From Celeribacter marinus (lineage in GTDB: Bacteria > Pseudomonadota > Alphaproteobacteria > Rhodobacterales > Rhodobacteraceae): 64,000 nt of DNA. A program made the translations under genes and the position numbers. Each line of letters starts with the position of its first letter. The stretch's first letter is position 1. Location: positions 538,932 to 602,931 of the forward strand of contig NZ_CP012023.1 in assembly GCF_001308265.1 (NCBI RefSeq), read 5' to 3'. Below, in pieces: positions 37,698-45,885 of this stretch. The notes beneath the pieces are model-generated. The model saw only the letters and a program-made list of their open reading frames with translations. It was not told the DNA's origin and ran no database searches.

Positions 37698-38215
37698 TCT
37701 AATATCCCTTGAGCGGCCCTGTGCCGTTGTGATCATGCATGCCTATCACCCCAAGACAAAATGCCACATGGCGCACGTGTAGATTGAGTTTCCGTTATGA
37801 TTATCAAAACATTATGTGAAAATCCTAACATTTTTGCGCCGTGTTGTCACAGATTTTCGCAACCCCATGTGGTATCTGTGTAACGTCAGGCCCGTGTCAG
37901 ACCGATGCGGCGCACCTCCTGAGAGCATTGGTATTGCAACATAAACCGCGGAGATTGAAACCGCGGCAAGCGCTCGTCATGCGGCCTCATTTTGCGGCCT
38001 AAACACGGCGCGGCAGCGGTTGCTTTGCGCCACGTCAATTACACTAAAGCGCTATTAGGCTTACCATTTAGTGGAAAAGAAATCCAAAAGGCGCTATATA
38101 TTCAATCATTGGTATTTTTGCAGTCACTGCGCACCTCTTGTACAGTTCAACATTTTGATGCGCGCTGGTCAGCGAAACCACCGCTGCGCATTGGTTGACT
38201 GAGGAGGCATTCCCA
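37698..38215. other. 518-base non-coding gap between two signalling loci
   Basis: No gene is recognisable. It must hold the promoters of the leftward hybrid kinase and the rightward small-gene/CheB-CheR kinase operon. It is more AT-rich than its surroundings in two parts (about 37790-37830 and 38080-38160). It has a direct repeat TGCGGCCT at 37980-37987 and 37993-38000, and a CCGCGG-N9-CCGCGG hairpin around 37947-37967. A small RNA is possible but not shown. Confidence 0.55.
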
Positions 38216-38392
38216 ATGACGACACATACGATCATGATGGCACTCGACATACCAGAAACCGACAGGTCGACCCTGCGCGATCACCGCAACTGGGTGCAGA
38301 TATGCACACTTGATGGTGCGATTTTGGGGTGGTATGGCACAACAAAGAAGCTAACGTTAAACGTGTATAACTTTAGGGGGCGCAATGTCTAA
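38216..38392 (+). CDS. Unknown 58-residue protein coupled to the CheB-CheR kinase
   Basis: Not recognised. The 58 residues include a short hydrophobic start (THTIMMALDIPET), WVQICTLDGAILGWYG in the middle and a basic end (VYNFRGRNV). The ATG at 38216 has a strong GAGGAGG site at good spacing. Its last codons overlap the first bases of the kinase gene by 8 bases, so translation is coupled. The strong ribosome site and overlap suggest that it is real and stoichiometrically tied to the kinase. Confidence 0.72.
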   Translation: MTTHTIMMALDIPETDRSTLRDHRNWVQICTLDGAILGWYGTTKKLTLNVYNFRGRNV

Positions 38393-41300
38393 AATGACAG
38401 TCATTCCTATCGTCGGCATCGGCGCATCCGCAGGCGGCCTAGAAGCCCTGCAAGTCATGATGAGTAGTACGCCACTTGATACTGGCGCGGCCTATGTGAT
38501 TGTCCAACACTTTGCGCCGACCCAAAAATCCGTTCTCCACGAGCTGTTGCAACACGAGACCGAGCTGCACGTCTCGCAAGTCCTCGACAACGAAACAATT
38601 GTGCCAAATCAGGTCTATGTCGTCCCTCCCGGTCATGTTGCTGATATTGACGGCGATATACTGCACCTGACGGCGCGAGATCCCAGTGACACGCAACACA
38701 AGCCGATTGACGCCTTTTTCAAATCGCTGGCGCGTGAACGCGGTCGCGATGCCTATTGTGTGATTTTGTCGGGGACCGGCTCCGATGGGTCACAAGGCTT
38801 GCGCGAGATTAAGGCGGTCGGTGGTGTGGCCTTTGTCCAAGACCGCAAGGGCGCGCGGTTTGCGGGCATGCCTGACAGCGCCATAGAAACGGGTTTGGTG
38901 GATTTCATTTTACCCGCTGCACAAATCCCTGTGCGCATCGACGACGTGATCAAGCGCCGCGCCCACGTACCGAGTAAAGAAGGATCATCACGTCTTCAGG
39001 CCGAGATTCACAGCGCCCTCCCACGGTTTTTCGAGCGCTTGGAACAGGCGGCCGGTCACGACTTTGGCGACTATAAACCCGGCACTTTGGTGCGACGGAT
39101 AGAGCGGCGCATGGCGGCCTTGCGCCTGAAGGATGTCGACGACTTTCTCGCGGTCCTGGAAGATGACGACGAAGCAAAGCTGTTGGCCCAAGATTTCTTG
39201 ATTGGAGTCACAGAGTTCTTTCGCGATCCAGAGGCGTTTGAGGCCCTGCGCGTCTTGGCCATTCAACCCATCCTAGAACACAACGAAAAAACCATCCGCG
39301 TTTGGGTGCCCAGTTGCTCGACCGGCGAAGAGGTGTACTCCCTCGCCATGCTGTTCATTGAGGAGATGGAGGCGGTGGGCGACCGCCGCCCGCTTCAAGT
39401 GTTTGGCACAGATATCGACACCCCTGCACTGATGTCCGCCCGCTACGGACTCTATTCCCAAAGCGCGGTCGAAAGCCTGACCGAGGAGCGTCGCAACACC
39501 TTTTTTCAACCTGAGAACGGTCAATACCGCACCATCCCGCGTCTGCGCGAATGTTGTGTCTTTGCGCCTCACAACCTGCTTCAGGATCCGCCGTTTTCGC
39601 GACTAGACCTGATCTCATGCCGCAATTTGATGATTTATCTCTCGGCCAACCTGCAAAAACAGGTCATCCCGCGTTTTCACTTTGCCCTGCGCGGTCGTGG
39701 CAATTTGTTCCTTGGTCCATCGGAAACGCTGGTGGGCGAAGAAAAGCTATTTGAAACGCTCGACAAAAGCTGGCGGATTTTTCGCAAGAATACCGATGTG
39801 CGCGCTAGCTATTCGGCGATTGACGAGACACCACGTCAGCCCACACCGCTACAGCCCTTCCAAACCATGCCACCGAATAAAGTGTCACAGTCGACGGAAA
39901 ACTCTCGCGAAAGCACGGTAGAGCGCACCTATCTGCGCCATTTTGCGTCCCCCTTTGCGCTCGTGTCAAAGACAGGGGAAATCCTGTATCTCTCTCAAAG
40001 CATGACGGGTTTCGTCCAACCATCCAGCGGCGCACCGTCGAGCATGATCGATTCCTATCTGATGCGAGAGCTGCGTTTTCCCGTGCGCACGGCCCTCGCC
40101 CAAGCGGTCGACACCGGACACTCCGCGCGCGTTGACAGCGTGGTCCTGCTTGATGACAAAGATAGACGTATCTTTGATATCGAAGTGGCGCCAAGTGGGA
40201 CTGACTTCATCTTGATCATGACGCAGGTCCGCGCCATGGACGGGGTTGATCTCACCGACATGATGTCAGAGCGCGATATCGAAAGCCGTGACATTCTTGA
40301 AACCGAGAACGCTCAGCTGCGCCGACAACTGGCCATGACCTTGCAACAATTCGACACCTCGGGCCAAGAACTCAAAAGCGGCAACGAAGAGTTGATGAGT
40401 ATGAACGAGGAATTGCAATCCTCGAACGAAGAGTTGGAAACCTCCCGCGAAGAACTGGAGGCGATCAACGAGGAACTCGAAACCGTTAACGCCGAACTCA
40501 AAGAAAACAACCGTCTGCTCACGCGTGCCAATTCGGACCTCAAAAACCTGTTTGAATCGACCGATCTGGCGGTGTTGTTCGTCGACCGCGCGTTTTGCGT
40601 CCGGAACTTTACCCCCGCCACCTCCGACATTTTCGGGATCAAATCACGCGATATCGGTCGTCCGATCGATGATCTATCGTCGCGCATTGTCTACCCCGAC
40701 CTCAAAAGCGATGCGCAAACGGTGGACACCACCCTACAAGTGCTTGAGCGCGAATTCGCCATTGAGGACACGCAGCAAACCTACATGTTGCGGATGAAAC
40801 CGTACCGGACCACGGACAACCGTCTGGACGGATATGTGTTATCGTTTGTCGACATCACACAGCGCAAGGCCTACGAAAACAGTCTCAAAGAGAACGAGAG
40901 AGCACTCGCACGGCAATATGCCGAACTTGAGAAATTGTACGACACCATCCCGGTTGGATTGTCCCTAATGGACCGCGATTTGCGATGGGTTCGCATCAAC
41001 TCCAGTCTTGCGGACATGAACGGCTTTAGCGTCGAGGAGCATATCGGGCGGACATTCCGCGATCTCCTTCCAGACTTTGAAGATTTCACTGGCGCGATCT
41101 ACGAGGAAGTGTTCGCGACCGGCGAGCCGGTATTTGGCCTCACCATTGACGGCGAAACCCCCGCCGCACCGGGGGTGAAGCGTCATTTCATCGCTGACTT
41201 CTACCCTTTATGGCAAGAGGACAAGGTGTTTGCGGTTGGCTCCTGCGTGCGCGAAGTCACCGAACAAACAAAGATCGTCAAACGTGTGCGTGCGCAAAAC

Positions 41301-41936
41301 TCACAACAAAAATTGTTGATGGGCGAGTTGCAGCACCGCGTGAAAAATACGCTGTCTGTGATCAGTTCCATTTCACAACTGTTACTGGTCGGCGTCGATG
41401 ACCCCGCCGTGTATCACGCCCGTTTGGAGGATCGTTTGAGTGCGATCTCGCGCACCCATGACTTGTTGACCGATGCGAATTGGACCACCACAGCGTTGTC
41501 CAACATTGTCGCAAATGAGGCCAAACCGTTCGAGACGAATAGCCACGCCCGCGTCAATATGTCGGGACCCGATATCCAGTTGACCGCCGAACAGGCCTTG
41601 TCAGTCGGGATGGCTATTCACGAATTGATCACGAACGCCGCCAAATACGGTGCGCTCTCGCGGCCAAAGGGGTTTGTGGAGGTTGTCACACGCATCCATA
41701 AAAAAGACGGTGTTGCCCATGCGCATTTGACGTGGACCGAACACAATGGACCCAAAATCACCAAAGCCCCCAAACACACTGGATTTGGCAGCTTGGTTTT
41801 AGAGCGCGTCCTCAAAACCGACTTGGCCGCCGATGTCACATGCGACTATCGAAAAGACGGTTTGTTTTTCGAACTGGATTTCGCGTTGGCCAAAATTGAA
41901 GATGACAGCGCGCTCATTTCAGCGAATGATGTTTAA
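38385..41936 (+). CDS. CheB-CheR-PAS-HWE hybrid sensor kinase
   Basis: 1183-residue soluble multidomain protein. A CheB methylesterase domain (1-190) has GIGASAGGLEAL, VIVQHF and GTGSDGSQGL supplying Ser, His and Asp. A CheR methyltransferase domain (about 205-465) has VPSCSTGEEVYSLAM and DLISCRNLMIYL. A PAS-like region is followed by a long coiled coil (about 640-715, repeated NEEL units), then two PAS domains (about 720-820 and 850-960). The kinase end shows GELQHRVKNTLSVISS as phospho-acceptor, HELITNAAKYGAL and the W-x-E of HLTWTEHNGP, marking the HWE family. There is no CheB receiver. Such proteins are known in alphaproteobacteria, but their targets are mostly unknown. It is followed by a receiver gene. 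Confidence 0.94.
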   Translation: MSKMTVIPIVGIGASAGGLEALQVMMSSTPLDTGAAYVIVQHFAPTQKSVLHELLQHETELHVSQVLDNETIVPNQVYVVPPGHVADIDGDILHLTARDPSDTQHKPIDAFFKSLARERGRDAYCVILSGTGSDGSQGLREIKAVGGVAFVQDRKGARFAGMPDSAIETGLVDFILPAAQIPVRIDDVIKRRAHVPSKEGSSRLQAEIHSALPRFFERLEQAAGHDFGDYKPGTLVRRIERRMAALRLKDVDDFLAVLEDDDEAKLLAQDFLIGVTEFFRDPEAFEALRVLAIQPILEHNEKTIRVWVPSCSTGEEVYSLAMLFIEEMEAVGDRRPLQVFGTDIDTPALMSARYGLYSQSAVESLTEERRNTFFQPENGQYRTIPRLRECCVFAPHNLLQDPPFSRLDLISCRNLMIYLSANLQKQVIPRFHFALRGRGNLFLGPSETLVGEEKLFETLDKSWRIFRKNTDVRASYSAIDETPRQPTPLQPFQTMPPNKVSQSTENSRESTVERTYLRHFASPFALVSKTGEILYLSQSMTGFVQPSSGAPSSMIDSYLMRELRFPVRTALAQAVDTGHSARVDSVVLLDDKDRRIFDIEVAPSGTDFILIMTQVRAMDGVDLTDMMSERDIESRDILETENAQLRRQLAMTLQQFDTSGQELKSGNEELMSMNEELQSSNEELETSREELEAINEELETVNAELKENNRLLTRANSDLKNLFESTDLAVLFVDRAFCVRNFTPATSDIFGIKSRDIGRPIDDLSSRIVYPDLKSDAQTVDTTLQVLEREFAIEDTQQTYMLRMKPYRTTDNRLDGYVLSFVDITQRKAYENSLKENERALARQYAELEKLYDTIPVGLSLMDRDLRWVRINSSLADMNGFSVEEHIGRTFRDLLPDFEDFTGAIYEEVFATGEPVFGLTIDGETPAAPGVKRHFIADFYPLWQEDKVFAVGSCVREVTEQTKIVKRVRAQNSQQKLLMGELQHRVKNTLSVISSISQLLLVGVDDPAVYHARLEDRLSAISRTHDLLTDANWTTTALSNIVANEAKPFETNSHARVNMSGPDIQLTAEQALSVGMAIHELITNAAKYGALSRPKGFVEVVTRIHKKDGVAHAHLTWTEHNGPKITKAPKHTGFGSLVLERVLKTDLAADVTCDYRKDGLFFELDFALAKIEDDSALISANDV

Positions 41937-42016
41937 GAGTGAACCGTTACAACAGGTCAAATAGCCCTGCCCCCCGCACCCACAGGTGCGAGGCAACAAG
42001 AGGAGCGAAAACGAGC

Positions 42017-42394
42017 ATGAAAGACTCTGCAATCTTGGTACTTGAAGACAACGCCTTGGTCGGTTTGACGATTGAACAGACCTTACAGACGGAGGGCTAC
42101 GGCAAAGTGTGCCTATGTAGCACAAAAGAGGACGCCCTTGCGGCAATTGAGAGCCATGACATCCAGTTCGGGTTTCTCGACTACAACTTGGGCCAGTCCC
42201 AAAACAGTCAATGCGTGGCCAAACGACTAGCCGATTTGGGCGTGCCCTTTGTGTTTTTAAGCGGCTACACCGTCTCGACGGGCATCATCCCCGTAGGAAT
42301 GGGCGAAGTGGGCAGAGTCACCAAGCCCGCGAGAAAGAAAGATCTTTTGGCCTATTTGAAGGCGTATAAGGCCAAAGCCGCCGAAGAGCAGTAG
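42017..42394 (+). CDS. Single-domain response regulator
   Basis: 125-residue receiver without an output domain. The acidic pocket is in LVLEDNALVG, the phospho-acceptor Asp in FGFLDYNLGQ, Ser in FLSGYTV and the Lys in VTKPARKKDL. It starts 80 bases past the HWE kinase, with its own AGGAGCGAAAACGAGC-ATG region. It is the obvious phosphorylation partner of that kinase, as HWE kinases are often paired with stand-alone receivers. It could instead shuttle phosphate to another protein or act as a sink. Confidence 0.92.
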   Translation: MKDSAILVLEDNALVGLTIEQTLQTEGYGKVCLCSTKEDALAAIESHDIQFGFLDYNLGQSQNSQCVAKRLADLGVPFVFLSGYTVSTGIIPVGMGEVGRVTKPARKKDLLAYLKAYKAKAAEEQ

Positions 42395-42422
42395 GCACGT
42401 TCACCACAGGCCGGCGCGCGGG

Positions 42423-42911
42423 TTAATGAGCCGTAGCGCCCTGTGCGCCGCATGACGCCGCCATCGTCGACGCAGGGTTAGGCATGCTCAATAGCCCCTC
42501 CAAACCGGCGTTATCATGCACCAGATCCTCAATCGTGATCTGATCCAAAACGCCGTAGAATGCCGCCAAACCCGCAATGAGGGCATCGCGCAACCGGCAC
42601 ACATCCTTGAGCGGACAGGTATTTTGCGCCCCTTCAAAACATTCGGCAAAGGGGGTTGCTGCCTCAAATTGGCGAAACACCTGACCCACCGAAATCTCGG
42701 ATGCAGGACGCGCCAACGCCAATCCGCCAGAGCGCCCGCGCACGGTCTTAATATACCCCTCGGAGGCCAACAGGTGCACCACTTGGGCGAGATGGTTTTC
42801 CGACGCGTTTGTGGCCTGCGCAATCTCGGCGCGCCGCACCATGTGGTCGGTATTGACGCCACAGGCCATAAGTACGCGAATGGCAAGGTTGGTCCGGATT
42901 GTAACGCGCAT
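42423..42911 (-). CDS. Rrf2-family regulator, NsrR-like
   Basis: 162-residue winged-helix regulator with an N-terminal DNA-binding domain (IRTNLAIRVLMACGV, VRGRSGGLALARP). The cluster-binding loop is CFEGAQNTCPLKDVC, i.e. C-x7-C-x5-C, the spacing found in Bacillus NsrR. It probably binds an Fe-S cluster and senses nitric oxide or iron-sulfur status. No nitric-oxide gene lies beside it, so the regulon is unknown. The short GC-rich tail has one extra cysteine. It is convergent with the receiver gene (28-base gap). Confidence 0.87.
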   Translation of the reverse strand: MRVTIRTNLAIRVLMACGVNTDHMVRRAEIAQATNASENHLAQVVHLLASEGYIKTVRGRSGGLALARPASEISVGQVFRQFEAATPFAECFEGAQNTCPLKDVCRLRDALIAGLAAFYGVLDQITIEDLVHDNAGLEGLLSMPNPASTMAASCGAQGATAH

Positions 42912-43008
42912 GGCTCAGGGCTTTCTTATAAGGGTGGCGTCACGCCTACCCTGCCTGCCTATGCGTGACCTTGATCTATGTCAGATACATGTTTGCGTTG
43001 GTGCGCGG

Positions 43009-44076
43009 CTAAGCGGCGAAAAACGCCGGATCAAACGCCATATCGATCACTGCGCCATCTGTGTCGGCAATCTGGAGTGTCGCCCCCTCAACGCGGACAT
43101 GTGCCACGCGCCCGAACCCGTGTGGCGGATCACACACCGCAATGGCATGGCGCACGGTGTGGATCACATCAGGACCAAGAGGCAGAGTGGTTGCGACCCC
43201 CTCGCGCGCAATTGCGTTGTCGCCCGTGGCCGCACGGTGCCCCTGCGCCCCTGCCGCACACCCGTCCTCAATGCCCAAAACGCCCGTATGCCGCCCGTCC
43301 CACGGCGCATATCCACGCCCCCCGTTGGACAGCCAGAGCATCGTTACGGGGGCAACACGCGCGTCTTTGAGAACGACAATGATGTCCCCCTCGGCGGCTC
43401 GCGTCAGCGCGGTCCACCCGATCGCGGCCCCTTGCGCCTCAATCAGGGTCACGAAATCCTCATGGCCCGTTGTGCTTGGATACTGCGTCAAATCGAATGT
43501 GCCGCCATCCTTTGCCGGAAAGGCGCGTAGATCCGTGCTGCGCGCGGGATAGGCCAAAACGTGTTCCGGCTCCAACGCGGGCGCGGTGGTGAGGGCGGCG
43601 CGTTTGGGTGAAAAGGCCAGATGCCCCCCCGCCGCCATGCGAAACATCGGGTGGTGGGCAAAGGTCAGATCGCCCTGCCCGCCGGAAATCTCATGGGTTT
43701 GGTACAGCACGCGGTGGCCGCCTCGTAGCGCGAGGGTCTTGGTCAACCGCGCGCCCATCACATCACGCTCCAGCACAAACTGCATCTGGGCGTCATCGGT
43801 GTCTTGGGCGCGCGCCAAACCTGTCCATGGCGCATTCGCGCTCCACCCGTGATTGGGCGCATCAATCAGATCGGACGCCCCAAACGGCGCGGCAAAGAAA
43901 TCACCCGAGAGATGTTGATCAACGGGCGCACCCGCAAGCGGTGCACGGTCCGTGCCAACCCAATGCGCCGTGTGAAACACCTCACGTCCATCGACCAAAA
44001 AGCGGCGGATGTTGCCCAGCGCGGGATCAACCGCTACCTCGCACGCCCCACAGGTGATCCGCGCCCAGTCGCTCAT
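43009..44076 (-). CDS. Mutarotase-like (aldose-epimerase superfamily) protein
   Basis: 355-residue protein. The repeated beta-strand pattern with PAPFG, NHGWSANAPW, LFYQTHEI-type segments and FAHHPMFRM resembles the galactose-mutarotase fold. The match to canonical GalM motifs is loose, so the sugar substrate is unknown and the assignment tentative. The Ala/Asp-rich, cysteine-poor composition suggests a cytoplasmic protein. It lies 5 bases past rlmE and is probably co-transcribed with it, though the functions look unrelated. Confidence 0.6.
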   Translation of the reverse strand: MSDWARITCGACEVAVDPALGNIRRFLVDGREVFHTAHWVGTDRAPLAGAPVDQHLSGDFFAAPFGASDLIDAPNHGWSANAPWTGLARAQDTDDAQMQFVLERDVMGARLTKTLALRGGHRVLYQTHEISGGQGDLTFAHHPMFRMAAGGHLAFSPKRAALTTAPALEPEHVLAYPARSTDLRAFPAKDGGTFDLTQYPSTTGHEDFVTLIEAQGAAIGWTALTRAAEGDIIVVLKDARVAPVTMLWLSNGGRGYAPWDGRHTGVLGIEDGCAAGAQGHRAATGDNAIAREGVATTLPLGPDVIHTVRHAIAVCDPPHGFGRVAHVRVEGATLQIADTDGAVIDMAFDPAFFAA

Positions 44077-44081
44077 CGGCG

Positions 44082-44819
44082 TTACGCCTCGTCGTCGTCA
44101 TCAGCGCCAAGCGTGTGCCCGCGAAAGCCCGTGGCAACCACAAACTTTTCCGAACTGTCCGAACGCGAGGCAGGAGGTTTGATGTGCAGAACTTTCTCGA
44201 AATTCTGTTTGAGCAACTTTTGCAAATCACCCTCTGCGCCACCCGCCAAAACTTTGGCCACGAATGTCCCACCGGGGCTGAGCACGTCAAACGCCAGATA
44301 CGCCGCCGCTTCGCACAGCGCCATGATGCGGTTGTGGTCGGTCTGTTTGTGACCTGAGGCCGAGGCCGCCATGTCCGACATCACCACGTCCGCCTCGCCG
44401 CCAAGCCAGTGTTTGACCTGATCGTCTGCGCCATCTTCCATGAAATCAAGGGTATGAACATCGGCCCCTGCAATCGGCTCAATATCCTGAAGGTCGACGC
44501 CCAACACGGTGCCGATCTTTTTGCCAGATTTCTCGCCCAGTGCATTCACACGGCGCACAGCCACCTGACACCACCCGCCAGGGGCACAGCCCAAATCAAC
44601 CACGCGCGCACCAGGCACCAAAAAGCGGAACTTGTCATCCAGCTCCAGGATCTTGAACGCAGCGCGCCCGCGATAGCCCTCGGCCTTGGCGCGTTTCACG
44701 TAAGGGTCGTTGAGTTGGCGCTCCAACCACAATGTGGAGGAGAGTTTGCGCCCGCGCGCTGTTTTGACTTTGACGCGCAAATCGCGCGCGCCGCGACCTG
44801 ATGTATTCTTGGGTGGCAT
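44082..44819 (-). CDS. rlmE: 23S rRNA (uridine-2-prime-O)-methyltransferase RlmE
   Basis: 245-residue FtsJ/RrmJ-type methyltransferase that modifies U2552 of 23S rRNA. The catalytic K-D-K-E set is visible in [23 protein letters not shown] and GTFVAKVL, with the SAM motif [11 protein letters not shown] basic N-terminal extension ([20 protein letters not shown]) of about 40 residues is usual in alphaproteobacteria. Confidence 0.95.
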   Translation of the reverse strand: MPPKNTSGRGARDLRVKVKTARGRKLSSTLWLERQLNDPYVKRAKAEGYRGRAAFKILELDDKFRFLVPGARVVDLGCAPGGWCQVAVRRVNALGEKSGKKIGTVLGVDLQDIEPIAGADVHTLDFMEDGADDQVKHWLGGEADVVMSDMAASASGHKQTDHNRIMALCEAAAYLAFDVLSPGGTFVAKVLAGGAEGDLQKLLKQNFEKVLHIKPPASRSDSSEKFVVATGFRGHTLGADDDDEA

Positions 44820-44873
44820 GAACGTGGTCCCTTTTGCTTAAGGGCGCTTATAGCAGGTCCATGCGAAAGGATG

Positions 44874-44900
44874 AAAGGGCTTACCTCAGGCAAGCCCTTT
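44874..44900 (-). terminator. Probable terminator of the dehydrogenase gene
   Basis: AAAGGGCTT (44874-44882) pairs with AAGCCCTTT (44892-44900), 16 bases past the stop of the leftward dehydrogenase gene. The T tract is mainly the stem end. Confidence 0.55.
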
Positions 44901-44915
44901 CTCGCGGTTTAGGCC

Positions 44916-45788
44916 TTATCCAAAGAATTTAAGGCGTTTCATCAGGCTTGAGGTGTCCCAACGCCCGCCGCCCATCTTTTGCACGTCCTTGTAGAACTGA
45001 TCGACAAGTGCCGTCACAGGCAGGCTTGCGCCCACGTCATCGCCCGCTTGCAAACAAATCGCGAGATCTTTGCGCATCCAGTCCACGGCAAACCCGTGCT
45101 CGTACTCATCCGCCAACATGGTCTTGTGACGGTTGGCCATTTGCCAAGAGCCCGCCGCCCCACCCGAAATCACCTCGACCAAGGCCTCACCGTCCAAACC
45201 GGATTTTTCCGCGAGATGTAGCGCCTCTGACAGCCCCTGAACCAGTCCCGCAATACAGATCTGATTGCACATCTTGGCCGTCTGACCCATGCCGACCTCA
45301 CCCAGTCGCTTAACCGTTTTGCCGTAGGCCGCCATGATCGGCTCGGCCGCTGCATACTGCGCCTCAGAGCCGCCACACATCACGGACAAAGCGCCGTTTT
45401 CGGCCCCTGCCTGACCACCAGACACAGGCGCATCGACATAGCCAAGCCCCGCGTCCTGCGCCAGTTGCGCCAATTCACGGGTGACTATGGCCGACACCGT
45501 GGTGTGATCGACAAAGATCGCACCCTCGGACATGCCCGCAAACGCGCCGTCCGCGCCCAAACACACAGCGCGCAAATCGTCATCATTGCCCACACAGGCC
45601 ATGACGAAATCACAGCCCGCCGCAGCCTCGCGCGGGGTCACGGCATGTCCGCCCTTATGATCCTGTGCCCATGTGGCCGCCTTGGCCGCCGTGCGGTTAA
45701 ACACCGTCACCTCGTGACCCGCAGCCTCCAAGTGACCCGCCATCGGGTACCCCATTACGCCTAACCCCAAAAATGCGACCTTCGCCAT
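44916..45788 (-). CDS. NAD-dependent beta-hydroxyacid dehydrogenase (3-hydroxyisobutyrate dehydrogenase family)
   Basis: 290-residue oxidoreductase. The Rossmann motif is GLGVMGYPMAGHL, the substrate loop DAPVSGGQAGAENG and the catalytic lysine is in MGQTAKMCNQICIAG. The family includes 3-hydroxyisobutyrate, tartronate-semialdehyde and succinic-semialdehyde (GLYR) reductases; sequence alone does not separate these. The ATG at 45788 (MAKVAFLG) has AAGGA ten bases upstream; ATG at 45794 is also possible. It is divergent from the penicillin acylase gene and probably monocistronic. Confidence 0.9.
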   Translation of the reverse strand: MAKVAFLGLGVMGYPMAGHLEAAGHEVTVFNRTAAKAATWAQDHKGGHAVTPREAAAGCDFVMACVGNDDDLRAVCLGADGAFAGMSEGAIFVDHTTVSAIVTRELAQLAQDAGLGYVDAPVSGGQAGAENGALSVMCGGSEAQYAAAEPIMAAYGKTVKRLGEVGMGQTAKMCNQICIAGLVQGLSEALHLAEKSGLDGEALVEVISGGAAGSWQMANRHKTMLADEYEHGFAVDWMRKDLAICLQAGDDVGASLPVTALVDQFYKDVQKMGGGRWDTSSLMKRLKFFG

Positions 45789-45885
45789 GCTCATCCCGTC
45801 CTTTTCCATTGCACACAGGTGTGCTTTAACACGATGACAAGACGGTAGGGATTGTCGCGGCCGCGTCAACTCACGATTCCGCATA

